A DNA stretch of 19,431 nt from DASTPP01 sp035762175 (lineage in GTDB: Bacteria > Myxococcota_A > Polyangia > Polyangiales > Polyangiaceae). The notes beneath the pieces are model-generated. The model saw only the letters and a program-made list of their open reading frames with translations, was not told where the DNA came from and made no database searches. The stretch is taken from positions 1 through 19,431 of the forward strand of contig DASTPP010000306.1 in NCBI GenBank assembly GCA_035762175.1, written 5' to 3'. The position numbers and the translations under genes are program-made. This document shows positions 1 to 7,303 of this stretch, piece after piece (within the stretch, counting starts at the first letter, position 1; each line of letters begins with the position of its first letter).

Positions 1-1554
1 GTCGGCCCCGAGCGCGCGGGCCTTGTCTTCGCGGTTGGTCACGGTCACGACCAGGGCCGGCACGTCGCGCGTCTCGGGGTTCGACTTCAGCTCGTTCAAG
101 AACGACCAGGACGCCTCGCCGTCGAGCATCACGTCGAGCACGACCGCCGCCGGCTTGACCCGCCGCAGCGCCGCGCGCGCGTCGTCCAAGGTTCTCGCCG
201 GAATGACGTGGAAGCCCGAGCCGCGCAAGTACTTCTCGTAGAGAAAGAGCGTCTGCCGATCGTCTTCGATGACCAAGACCGGCGCGTGCCCCGGCGCCAC
301 CGCCTGGCTGCGCTCGACCAGCGCCGCCATCTCGTGCGCCTCGGGGTGGCGCAAGGGCACCCGCAGCGCGAAGACCGACCCCCGCCCGAGCTCGCTCTCG
401 GCCGTGAGCGAGCCGCCCAGCCGCTCGGCCAGGTGCCGCGAGAGCGACAGCCCGAGCCCGCTGCCCTTGAGCTGCCGCTGGCGCGGGTGCTCCACCTGGT
501 AGAACTCTTCGAACACCCGCTCGAGGTCGCCCGGCGCGATGCCGATGCCCGTGTCGCGCACCTCGAAGATCGCCGACCCCCCGTCGCGCCGCGCCCGCAC
601 CCGCACCTCGCCCCGGTCGGTGAACTTCAGCGCGTTGGTGACAAGATTGCGCAGGACCTGCGCCACCTTGCCCTCGTCGGTCTCGAGCTCGACGTCCTCG
701 GCGCCCTCCTCGAAGACGAGCTCGACCGCGGGGTCGGTCGCCAGCGGCCGCAGCATGCCGCGCAGCGACGAGAGCAGGCCGTTCGTCGTGAAGCGGCCCG
801 TGCGCAAGAGCGTCTTGCCCGCCTCCATCTTCGAGAGGTCGAGCAGATCGTTGACCAGCGCGTAGAGCGCCTCGGTCGACTGCATGATGAACTGCAGCTG
901 CTTCTCCTGCTCCTCCGTGAGGTCGCCGTCGCTGCGGGCGAGCAGGAGCTTGGTCAGCCCCAAGATCGAATTGAGCGGCGTGCGGAACTCGTGGCTGACG
1001 TTCGCCACCAGCCGCGTCTTGACCTCCGACGCGCGCCGGATCGAGTCGTCCTTCTCGCCGATCTCGGCGTGCAGCGCGATGACCCCCTTGTCGCTGTCCT
1101 CGCGCTCGCGGTAGAGCCGCATCAGCTCTTCGTGCCGGCGCAAGAGCTCGCGCTGCTGCCGGTCGGTCTCGCGGTGCAGCGTCGACATCTCCGACAGGTT
1201 CGCCCCGAGCTGCTCGAGCGAGCGCCCGTAGTCGGCCGGCACCAGGCTGCCCGTCACCGCCAGGCACCCCTCGCCGAAGGGCCGCGCCCGCAGCGCCACC
1301 GGCTGCGGCGCGCCGCCCAGGTTCAGCACCACCTCCCAGGGCTCGTCGCCGGCCGCGCCCGCCCCCGTCAACACGCGCGCGAGCTTCTCTTCGGTGCCCG
1401 GCGCCGCCGCCTCGGCGAGCCGCGCCCCGCGCCCGAGCCCGAGCAGCCGCGTCGCCCGCTCGTCGAGCCACTCGACATGCCCCTGCCGGTCGCAGAGCAG
1501 CCGAAACTCGCGGCTCTGGCCCGCGAACGCCTCTTCGGGCGGCATCTCAGCCAT
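1..1554 (-). CDS. Hybrid histidine kinase with C-terminal receiver domain (3' end beyond window)
   Basis: Cytoplasmic sensor kinase; 518 codons are visible and the frame is still open at the left edge. Residues 1-105 look like a small PAS-like sensor, inferred from the 'DRQGHVEWLDERATRLLGL' type opening. Residues 112-180 are charged and coiled-coil-like. The HisKA motif SHEFRTPLNSILGL places the phosphorylated His at 188. The ATPase domain has an N box (NLVTNALKF, 303-311), G1 (DTGIGI, 334-339) and G2 (KGSGLGLSL, 363-371). A receiver domain starts near 425 with the acidic cluster E430/D431/D432, phospho-acceptor D474 in VVLDVML, and T504. There is no transmembrane segment, so the signal is probably intracellular. 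The ATG at 1554 is chosen because the PAS-like region follows it; ATG 1545 and GTG 1575 are alternatives, and none has a strong ribosome site. Further receiver or output domains may lie beyond the window. Confidence 0.93.
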   Translation of the reverse strand, partial: MAEMPPEEAFAGQSREFRLLCDRQGHVEWLDERATRLLGLGRGARLAEAAAPGTEEKLARVLTGAGAAGDEPWEVVLNLGGAPQPVALRARPFGEGCLAVTGSLVPADYGRSLEQLGANLSEMSTLHRETDRQQRELLRRHEELMRLYREREDSDKGVIALHAEIGEKDDSIRRASEVKTRLVANVSHEFRTPLNSILGLTKLLLARSDGDLTEEQEKQLQFIMQSTEALYALVNDLLDLSKMEAGKTLLRTGRFTTNGLLSSLRGMLRPLATDPAVELVFEEGAEDVELETDEGKVAQVLRNLVTNALKFTDRGEVRVRARRDGGSAIFEVRDTGIGIAPGDLERVFEEFYQVEHPRQRQLKGSGLGLSLSRHLAERLGGSLTAESELGRGSVFALRVPLRHPEAHEMAALVERSQAVAPGHAPVLVIEDDRQTLFLYEKYLRGSGFHVIPARTLDDARAALRRVKPAAVVLDVMLDGEASWSFLNELKSNPETRDVPALVVTVTNREDKARALGAD

Positions 1555-1657
1555 CGCCGCCCCCGCCCGGGACACGACCCCGCGCCCCCGCCGAGCGCCG
1601 GGCTGAGCCGCAGCACACCCCGGCGGAGGCCGCCACCCCCGAACCCGTCGTGAACAT
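1547..1657 (-). CDS. Possible 36-codon leader ORF before the histidine kinase
   Basis: A short frame starts at ATG 1657, ten bases after an AAGGAG (1668-1673), the best Shine-Dalgarno match near the histidine kinase. It ends at a TGA (1547-1549) overlapping the kinase start by 8 bases, so translation could be coupled. The predicted peptide is Gly/Ala/Ser/Arg-rich, begins MFTTGSGVAASAGVCC and matches no family I know. It could instead be the true N-terminus of the kinase if one base is superfluous in the G-rich stretch between them, because removing one base joins the two frames. Chance is also possible. Confidence 0.25.
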   Translation of the reverse strand: MFTTGSGVAASAGVCCGSARRSAGARGRVPGGGGDG

Positions 1658-1947
1658 CACCTCAACACTCCTTAAACAAAAGCCGCCCGAAAAAAAGGCA
1701 CCTTTTCGACCATAACCTCTGCCCCCGGGTCGGGCCGGCCCTCGCTCGTCCGGTCGGGGCCCCGGACCTAGCCCGGCCCACTTGGAGCCTCGCGCCCCGA
1801 TCTTTGCCACATTGCGCCCGTCGCGTCCGCTCCCGATGATGGGCTCCCGAACCACGTCGACCCAGGCTCAGCCTCTAGCGTAAAAGCCGGGCACGATGTG
1901 GTTTGATGTGTGTCAGGCGCTCGGCCCAAAGTGAGGCCACGTGGGCG
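1555..1947. other. Intergenic region upstream of the histidine kinase
   Basis: No convincing gene apart from the leader ORF at its left end. It holds a short AT-rich inverted repeat, AAAAGG (1693-1698) and CCTTTT (1701-1706), with a T run on the minus strand. A GC-rich stretch with self-complementary GGGCCGGCCC lies near 1734. Either could be the end of the kinase 1 transcript or part of the histidine kinase promoter region. I see no clear -35/-10 pair. Confidence 0.4.
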
Positions 1948-4014
1948 CTATTTCGGCAATGCTTCTTCGCAGTAAAGAAACGAAGCCTGCCGAGCGCAGC
2001 GCCCTTTGGGTGCTCGAACGCCGCCGATTTCGGCTGCGACTGCCGGGTTGTGTTCGCGGCTCCAAGGGCCTCGAAATAACGTGGTTGATGGATGCACTTG
2101 CCTCGCCCCAATTGGCTGTGCGGCTCGCCCCGTCGCTGAGGTTACTTTGTGCCCGACCCCAGAGCGGTGCGCGCGTGCGTGTGTGCCAAACGCCAGGCTT
2201 TGGTAGCTAATTTCGGCTGCCGCAGCGCCGCTGTAGGCCCATCGGAGGGGCGCGCCCCGCTCTAAGTAGGGCGATTCGGGGTCGATGGGTTGGACGGGAC
2301 GCTTGTTCGCCGGCGGCTGCGGCAGGTCGAAGTTCGTCTCGGGGGCGGCGGTCGACTGGCCCGCGGGCCGGGGCGGTTGGGGCCGGGGCCGGGCGGGGGG
2401 CGGCGGGGGCGCGGGGCGCGGCGGCGAGGACGTCGGCTGGCGGACGAGGGTGATCTCGAGGGTGACGTCGCGCTGGAAGTTGACCGCTTGCGACGTGGTC
2501 TGATACCCCGGCGCCTCGGCCCGCACGATGTGTCGGCCGTTGCGGGGGAAGAGGCCGTGGAAGGGGTTGCCCTTGAGCTCGGCGTCGTCGAGGTAAATGG
2601 TCGCGCTGGAGGGGGTGACGCGCACGCGCAGCTCGACGGACTCGGGCGGCGGCGCCGCCGCGCTGGCGACGTCCGCGGCGGCGGGCGGGCTCGCCACGGA
2701 CGCGGCGCTCTGCGCGGGGGCGCGCGGCGGCTCGATTCGCTGGTGATGCGCCCAGTAGACGCCCCCGCTCGAGAGCAGGGCGACGGCGAGCCCGGGGGCC
2801 AGGAGGCGCAGGGCCGGGGGCTTGTGCAGCCCCTGCCGCGACGTGCCGGTCGACGAGTGAAAGCTGCCGGCGCCGGCGAGCGAGGCGCTGTCGGCCGAGG
2901 GCAAGCGTAGGGAGTACGAGCTCGGGCGCATCGCGGAGTCGTACGAGCGCGAGGGATGCTCGGGGAGCATGCCGCTCTGGTTGGGCAGCCAGGGCAGCGT
3001 GTGCGACCCGGTGCCCGCCGCCGTCGACGACTCGATCACCGCGCGGATCGCCGCGCGCTGCTCGCGGAAGCTCGCGTTCATCAGCCCGGCGATGTCCGAG
3101 CTCGTCACGCGCCGGTGCGAGGCGTGCAAGAACGCCTCGAGCGCCTCGCGCATCTCCTGGGCGGTCGCGTAGCGCGCGCTCGGGTCGATCGCGAGCGCGC
3201 GCTCGCAGATCTGCAAGAGCTCTTCGGGCGCGCCCGGCGCGTGCTCGCGGATCGACGGCAGGTCGCCCGTCGCGAGCCGCTGCAGGATGCCGAGGTCCTG
3301 CTCGCCCTCCCACATGCGCCTCCGGGCGATCGCCTCCCAGAGGATGACCCCCGCCGGGAAGATGTCGGCGCGGCGGTCGACGTTCTGGCCGCGGGCCTGC
3401 TCGGGCGCCATGTAGGCGATCTTGCCCTTGATCATGCCGGCGCGCGTCAGGTGCGAGGAGCCGGCCGCCTTGGCGATGCCGAAGTCGACCACCTTCGTCT
3501 GGCCGTCGTACGTGACGAACACGTTGTGCGGGCTGACGTCGCGGTGCACGACGCCGAGCGGCCGCCCGTCGAAGTCGCAGAGCTCGTGCGCGTGGTGCAG
3601 GCCCGCGAGCATGTCCGAGATGATCTGCAGGAAGGTCGGCAGCAGGCGGCCGCCCTCGCTCGAGTTCGAGAGCTGCAGCACGCGGCGCAGCACCTGGCCC
3701 TCGAGGTACTCCATCACCAGGTAGTAGAGGCCCTGGTCTTCGCCGACCTCGTTGGTCTGCACCACGTTCGGGTGGTTGAGCCGCGCCGCGAGGCGCGCCT
3801 CGTCGAGGAACATGGCGACGTGCTCGCCGTCGTGGGCGAACTCGGGCTTGAGCACCTTGACGACCGAGAGCTTGGTGAAGCCGACCATGCCGCTCGCCAT
3901 CGCGAGGTAGACGTCGGCCATGCCCCCGCTGCCCAGCCGCGCGACCAGTCGGTAGCGGCCGACGCGCGCCCGATTCGACGAGATGATGAGGTGCTCGGGA
4001 GGGGGCGAAGCCAT
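1948..4014 (-). CDS. Membrane Ser/Thr protein kinase with extracytoplasmic PEGA domain
   Basis: Eukaryotic-like (Hanks-type) kinase phosphorylating Ser/Thr. Kinase domain about 20-295: Gly loop GSGGMADVY (28-36), Lys53, Glu72, HRD 157-159 with N164, DFG 177-179, APE 203-205. A Ser/Pro-rich linker follows, then one hydrophobic segment about 401-420 and an extracytoplasmic part with a PEGA domain (about 461-525) and a Pro-rich tail. It lies 21 bases after the TPR/PEGA gene, so they are probably co-transcribed. The open frame runs to 1948 (688 codons), but the recognisable protein ends near residue 583 (PIDPESPY). Residue 584 is TTA (2263-2265), with TAG at 2264-2262 one base out of frame. The next 104 codons have low third-position GC and resemble no domain, so the genuine end is probably about 2262. 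No clear ribosome site precedes ATG 4014; the start rests on the kinase domain beginning about 20 residues in. Confidence 0.92.
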   Translation of the reverse strand: MASPPPEHLIISSNRARVGRYRLVARLGSGGMADVYLAMASGMVGFTKLSVVKVLKPEFAHDGEHVAMFLDEARLAARLNHPNVVQTNEVGEDQGLYYLVMEYLEGQVLRRVLQLSNSSEGGRLLPTFLQIISDMLAGLHHAHELCDFDGRPLGVVHRDVSPHNVFVTYDGQTKVVDFGIAKAAGSSHLTRAGMIKGKIAYMAPEQARGQNVDRRADIFPAGVILWEAIARRRMWEGEQDLGILQRLATGDLPSIREHAPGAPEELLQICERALAIDPSARYATAQEMREALEAFLHASHRRVTSSDIAGLMNASFREQRAAIRAVIESSTAAGTGSHTLPWLPNQSGMLPEHPSRSYDSAMRPSSYSLRLPSADSASLAGAGSFHSSTGTSRQGLHKPPALRLLAPGLAVALLSSGGVYWAHHQRIEPPRAPAQSAASVASPPAAADVASAAAPPPESVELRVRVTPSSATIYLDDAELKGNPFHGLFPRNGRHIVRAEAPGYQTTSQAVNFQRDVTLEITLVRQPTSSPPRPAPPPPPARPRPQPPRPAGQSTAAPETNFDLPQPPANKRPVQPIDPESPYLERGAPLRWAYSGAAAAEISYQSLAFGTHARAHRSGVGHKVTSATGRAAQPIGARQVHPSTTLFRGPWSREHNPAVAAEIGGVRAPKGRCARQASFLYCEEALPK

Positions 4015-4035
4015 GGCGGGTACGGCGCGGGGGCG

Positions 4036-5130
4036 TTAGAATCTGTGGCGGAGGCCGACGCCCCCCGGGCCCAGGCCGAGGGCCCAGGCGGCCGGGGGGG
4101 CGGCGGTGCGGGCCTCGGACGAGGACGAGGGCGGCGAGCGCACGAGGGTCAGCGTGAGCGTCAGGCCGGCGGTCAGGACGGCGGCGCCGAGCAGCACGTC
4201 GGACGCGAGCGCGAGGTCCTTGGCCCGCGCGTTCTGGTCGCGAACTTCGCCGTCGACCGGCCCGTCCTTCGAGCTGTCGCGCACCTCGGACGCGTCGCGG
4301 TACGCGAGCGAGCCGGTCACGGCCGCGCCGGCGCCCATCGCCAAGGCCGAGCCGAGCCCGACCCAGGACAGCGTCGTCCAGCGATGCCAGGGCTCGGGCG
4401 CGACCGCCGACGGCGCCGCCGACGGCGCCGCCGAGCCCATCTCGAAGAGGTGCACCTTCACCGTGCGCGTCTCGGCCCCGGCCACCTCGAAGCTCTGCTC
4501 GAAGACGTTGTAGCCCGCCTTCTGCACCCGCAGCTTGCGCCGCCCCGCGCTGACTTGCACGGGCTTGCGCAAGGGCGTCTCGCCCACGAGCTCGTCGTCG
4601 ATGAACACGAGCGCGCCCGCCACCTCGGCCGTGACGTCGATCAGGGCGACGCGCCGGCGTAGCTCGTCGACCTCGCGCTGCACCTCTTCGGCGCGCGCCG
4701 CCGGCACGTTGCGCCCGCCCTCCTGAAGGTAGCGCTCGAGCCAGCGGAGCGCCTCGGCGTAGTTCTGCAGCTGCCGGTAGACGTGCCCGATGTTGTAGAG
4801 CACTTGAAACGCCGGCGACAGCTCGTACGCCCGCCGGAACTCGACGAGCGCCGCCTGAAAATCGCCCTCTTCGTAGAGCCGAACCCCGCGCCGGTAGCGG
4901 TCGCGCGCCTCCTCGATGGGCGCCTTGCCGCCGGCCCCCGGCTGGGCGGGCCCCCCGGGCTGGGCCGAGCCCCCCGGTTGGGCCGGCCCCGCGGGCTGGG
5001 CCGAGCCCGCCGGTTGCCCCGGGGGTTGCTGCGCGCTCGCCGCCCCCGAACCCAGCGCCAGCGCCGCGCTCAACGCCCACGTCACGCCCTTGCGTGCTCG
5101 ACTTGCCAGTTGCATCGCCGAAACCATCAC
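4036..5130 (-). CDS. Exported TPR / PEGA-domain protein, partner of kinase 1
   Basis: 364-residue envelope protein of unknown exact role. It has an N-terminal signal sequence (hydrophobic about 16-32, ending ASAQQ), then a low-complexity Gly/Ser/Pro/Ala/Gln linker (35-68). Two to three TPR-like helical hairpins follow (about 72-160; EEGDFQAALVEFRRAYELSP is typical), then a PEGA-type beta domain (about 163-230) with GETPLRKPV and AGRRKLRVQKAGY. Two hydrophobic segments (about 253-275 and 307-330) precede a C-terminal VGLRHRF. It lies 21 bases upstream of kinase 1 on the same strand, suggesting one transcript and a shared signalling or envelope function. The first codon at 5130 is GTG; ATG 5127 and ATG 5115 are alternatives. 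GAAGG immediately before 5130 is too close for that start, and 5115 keeps the signal sequence, so 5115 may be the real start. Confidence 0.9.
   Translation of the reverse strand: MMVSAMQLASRARKGVTWALSAALALGSGAASAQQPPGQPAGSAQPAGPAQPGGSAQPGGPAQPGAGGKAPIEEARDRYRRGVRLYEEGDFQAALVEFRRAYELSPAFQVLYNIGHVYRQLQNYAEALRWLERYLQEGGRNVPAARAEEVQREVDELRRRVALIDVTAEVAGALVFIDDELVGETPLRKPVQVSAGRRKLRVQKAGYNVFEQSFEVAGAETRTVKVHLFEMGSAAPSAAPSAVAPEPWHRWTTLSWVGLGSALAMGAGAAVTGSLAYRDASEVRDSSKDGPVDGEVRDQNARAKDLALASDVLLGAAVLTAGLTLTLTLVRSPPSSSSEARTAAPPAAWALGLGPGGVGLRHRF
4936..5007 (-). repeat. Four 18-bp in-frame tandem units coding GSAQPx/GPAQPx
   Basis: Residues 42-65 of the TPR/PEGA protein are four hexapeptides alternating GSAQP and GPAQP. 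They form a flexible linker between signal sequence and TPR domain. The near-identical units suggest growth by slippage. Confidence 0.75.
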
Positions 5131-5446
5131 CCTTCGAAGGTCAGGAAGCTTCGCCCCACGCGGACCCCCGGCCTCGCACGAGGTGTGGAAAACCTACCAT
5201 CGTTCGACCCTACCCCCAATTGCCCATACAAGGCCGCGCCCGCTCGGGGAAAGCCCAGAGTCGGGCGTACACCCGCCCGATGACGTCGGCGCCCGCCCCG
5301 CCACCCCGCCACGACGAACTTCCGGAGCCACGGCCCGAAGGGGCCTGCCACCATCGTTTCGAAGCCCTCGCCATGTGATGACGACCATCTGCCAACCTAA
5401 AGCATGTATGCGCAACAGCATGGGCGGGCCCACGTGTGGGTATGAC

Positions 5447-5462
5447 GCTAGCTTACACTAGC
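5447..5462. promoter_or_regulatory. Inverted repeat GCTAG-N6-CTAGC, possible operator
   Basis: Perfect 5-bp arms (5447-5451 and 5458-5462) with a 6-base spacer TTACA-type centre, in the AT-richer pocket of a divergent promoter region. CTAG is usually scarce in GC-rich bacterial DNA, which makes two copies here notable. Binding by a dimeric regulator is inference only. Confidence 0.3.
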
Positions 5463-5553
5463 ACTTTGCTCGTCCACGATGCTATCAAAGGGAAGGCAGG
5501 CAAATTTCTAGCAAAGTGGTTTTTGTTGAAATTGCTTCGGGGCAGAGGCTCTG

Positions 5554-5628
5554 GGTGCCTCGGGGGTACGCATTCTGACCCGGTTGGTAGCGAGACCAAC
5601 GTTTGGGGCGCTGTGACCCCCAGGCACC
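5554..5628 (+). other. Long imperfect hairpin, candidate structured RNA or palindromic element
   Basis: GGTGCCT (5554-5560), a one-base bulge and GGGGGT (5562-5567) pair with ACCCCCAGGCACC (5616-5628), giving a 13-bp stem. Inside it, GTTGGT (5583-5588) pairs with ACCAAC (5595-5600) around a 6-base loop. Pairing is as good on the minus strand. There is no U run, so it does not look like a simple terminator, and it is not a tRNA. It lies about 110 bases before the RCC1 gene start, where it could be a 5' leader structure, a small RNA or a REP-like repeat. Confidence 0.45.
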
Positions 5629-5679
5629 GCGCGACGGCGCCGTGAAGGGCCGCGGGCGCGCCGGGGCCGCTGCGGGGCG

Positions 5680-5707
5680 GTAACATACTCGGGTCGGCCC
5701 GTAACAT
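5680..5707 (+). promoter_or_regulatory. Direct repeat GTAACAT, 21 bases apart, before the RCC1 gene
   Basis: GTAACAT occurs at 5680-5686 and 5701-5707, spaced 21 bases, close to two helical turns, ending 29 bases before the RCC1 start codon. The spacing and position fit an activator site or ECF-type promoter elements. I cannot assign a sigma factor. Confidence 0.3.
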
Positions 5708-5736
5708 CGGCCACTTTGGCAGAGAGGTCACACCCT

Positions 5737-7162
5737 ATGAAAGCCCGACACGTTCTTGCTGGCGTCGTGATCGCCGCCTCGTTCGCGGCGGGCGCGTGCG
5801 GCGATTCGTCCGATGGGGGGCCGAGCCTGGGCGGCGCGGGGGGCGCGGCCGGGCAGGGGGGCGCAGCGGGCGCGGGCGGCGCGGCCGGGCTGGGCGGCAC
5901 GGCGGGGCAGGGGGGCGCGGCGGGCGAGGGGGGTCAGGGGGGCGAGGGGGGCGGCGGGCAAGGGGGCTCGGGCGGGGCGGCCCCGTCGATCCGGCAGCTC
6001 GAGGCGGGCGGCAGCCACACCTGCGTGTTGCTCGACGACGGCGCGGTGCGCTGCTGGGGCAGCAACTTCGCGGGCCAGCTCGGTTACGGCCACAAGCGAG
6101 ACGTCGGCGACGACGAGGCGCCTTCGTCCGAGGGCCCGGTCGAGCTCGGCGGCAAGGCCGTGCAGATCAGCGCCGGCGCCGCGCACACCTGCGCGGTGCT
6201 CGACGACGGCGGCGTGCGCTGCTGGGGGCAAGGCGACTTCGGCCGCCTCGGCTACGGCAACCAGAACGCGATCGGCGACGACGAGACGCCCGCGTCGGCG
6301 GGGCCCGTGCCGCTCGGCGGCAGGGCCGTGCAGATCAGCGCCGGCGGCACGCACACCTGCGCGCTGCTCGACGACGGCGGCGTGCGCTGCTGGGGCCCGG
6401 GCGCCGGCGGCCTGCTCGGCTACGGCAACGCCGACTCCATCGGCGACGACGAGACGGCGGCCGCGGCCGGGCCGGTCCAGCTCGGGGGCAAGGCGCTGCA
6501 GGTGAGCGCGGGCAGCAACCACACCTGCGCGGTGCTCGACGACGGCGCGGTGCGCTGCTGGGGCTCGGGCGCCGGCGGCCTGCTCGGCTACGGAAACGAG
6601 AGCAGCGTCGGCGACGACGAGCTGCCCGACGCGGTCAGACCGGTCGAGCTCGGGGCGAAGGCGCTCGAGGTCGTCGCGACGTACACGCACACGTGCGCGC
6701 GGCTCGAGGGCGGCGCGGTGTACTGCTGGGGCCCGGCCAGCGCGGGGCCGCTCGGCTACGGCAACGCCGACGACGTCGGCGACGACGAGGCGCCTTCGTC
6801 GGCGGGCCCCGTCGACCTCGGCGGCAAGGCGGTGCAGCTCACCGGCGGCTTCTTGCGCTCCTGCGCGCTGCTCGAGGGCGGGGGCGTGCGCTGCTGGGGC
6901 TCGGGGCAGTTCGGGGCGCTCGGCCTCGGCAACCTCGTCACCGTCGGCGACAACGAGGCGCCTTCGTCGGCGGGCCCCGTCGACCTCGGCGGCCGGGCGC
7001 TGCAGGTGAGCGCGGGCTTCGCGCACGCCTGCGCGCGGCTCGAGGGCGGCGCGGTGCGCTGCTGGGGGCGGGGGGTCGGCGGCGCGCTCGGCTACGGCGC
7101 CACCGACAACGTCGGCGACGACGAGCTGCCCTCGTCGCTCGACGCCGTCCGCCTGTTTTTAA
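5737..7162 (+). CDS. Lipoprotein with seven RCC1-like repeats
   Basis: Predicted surface lipoprotein of about 474 residues. Signal sequence 1-20 leads to a lipobox-like FAAGAC with Cys21. A Gly/Ala/Gln-rich linker runs to about 80. Seven 56-residue RCC1-type repeats follow from 87, enough for a complete seven-bladed propeller. Each carries a form of HTC-x8-RCWG, LGYGN and GDDE. No enzyme motif is seen; such propellers usually bind partners. ATG 5737 is chosen over the upstream ATG 5716 because AGAGAGG (5721-5727) sits just before it and the signal sequence starts there. No in-frame stop occurs at the end of repeat 7: the frame reads CTG TTT TTA at 7153-7161, with TAA at 7160-7162 one base off. 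It then stays open to 9384 as a shadow across the next gene. I end the gene at 7162 and treat the rest as noncoding. Confidence 0.88.
5995..7158 (+). repeat. Seven tandem 168-bp RCC1 repeat units
   Basis: Units start at 5995 and recur every 168 bases; the seventh stops early at the gene end. Units 5 and 6 share a run of about 39 identical bases around 6787 and 6955, coding EAPSSAGPVDLGG, suggesting recent duplication or gene conversion. Confidence 0.85.
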
Positions 7163-7163
7163 A

Positions 7164-7177
7164 GCGCACGCGTGCGC
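7164..7177. other. Perfect 14-bp palindrome after the RCC1 gene
   Basis: GCGCACGCGTGCGC is fully self-complementary. It begins two bases after the apparent RCC1 stop and follows TTTTTAAA. It may form a small hairpin at the 3' end of the message or be chance in GC-rich DNA. Confidence 0.35.
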
Positions 7178-7192
7178 GCTCGCGTCGCCCTC

Positions 7193-7230
7193 CGCGCCGC
7201 CGGCGCCGGCCCCGCCGCCGGCGCGATTTT
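7193..7230 (+). terminator. Possible intrinsic terminator after the RCC1 gene
   Basis: CGCGCC (7193-7198) pairs with GGCGCG (7220-7225) around a GC-rich self-complementary core, followed by ATTTT (7226-7230). The T run is short, so this is tentative. It would separate the RCC1 transcript from the downstream fatty-acid gene. Confidence 0.3.
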
Positions 7231-7303
7231 GCCGTTGCCCTCGCCCCGGCGACGGCCAAAGCTGCCGCCGCACCGCCGTCCGAGCGGAGGGAGAGCGAGC
7301 GAC

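Larger units (their letters stand above)
5131..5736. other. Divergent intergenic region with AT-richer pocket
   Basis: 606 bases separate the divergent starts of the TPR/PEGA-kinase pair (-) and the RCC1 lipoprotein (+), so promoters for both should lie here. About 5390-5550 is clearly less GC-rich than the surroundings. The region holds a GCTAG/CTAGC inverted repeat, a strong imperfect hairpin and a GTAACAT direct repeat, listed separately. Short open frames here lack ribosome sites and protein-like composition. Confidence 0.6.

Noticed and set aside
208..1653. 481-codon plus-strand frame opposite the histidine kinase
   Set aside because: Shadow frame rich in Arg, His, Leu and Pro; the minus-strand frame has full kinase and receiver motifs.
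1875..2111. 78-codon minus-strand ORF overlapping the kinase 1 tail
   Set aside because: No ribosome site seen and no recognisable sequence; probably chance in lower-GC DNA.
2956..4662. 568-codon plus-strand frame opposite kinase 1 and the TPR/PEGA gene
   Set aside because: Crosses two real genes with no domain and biased Arg/Ala/His/Leu composition, as expected of GC-rich antisense.
5436..5645. 69-codon plus-strand ORF in the AT-richer intergenic pocket
   Set aside because: GTG start without a ribosome site, overlaps the hairpin and shows no family features.
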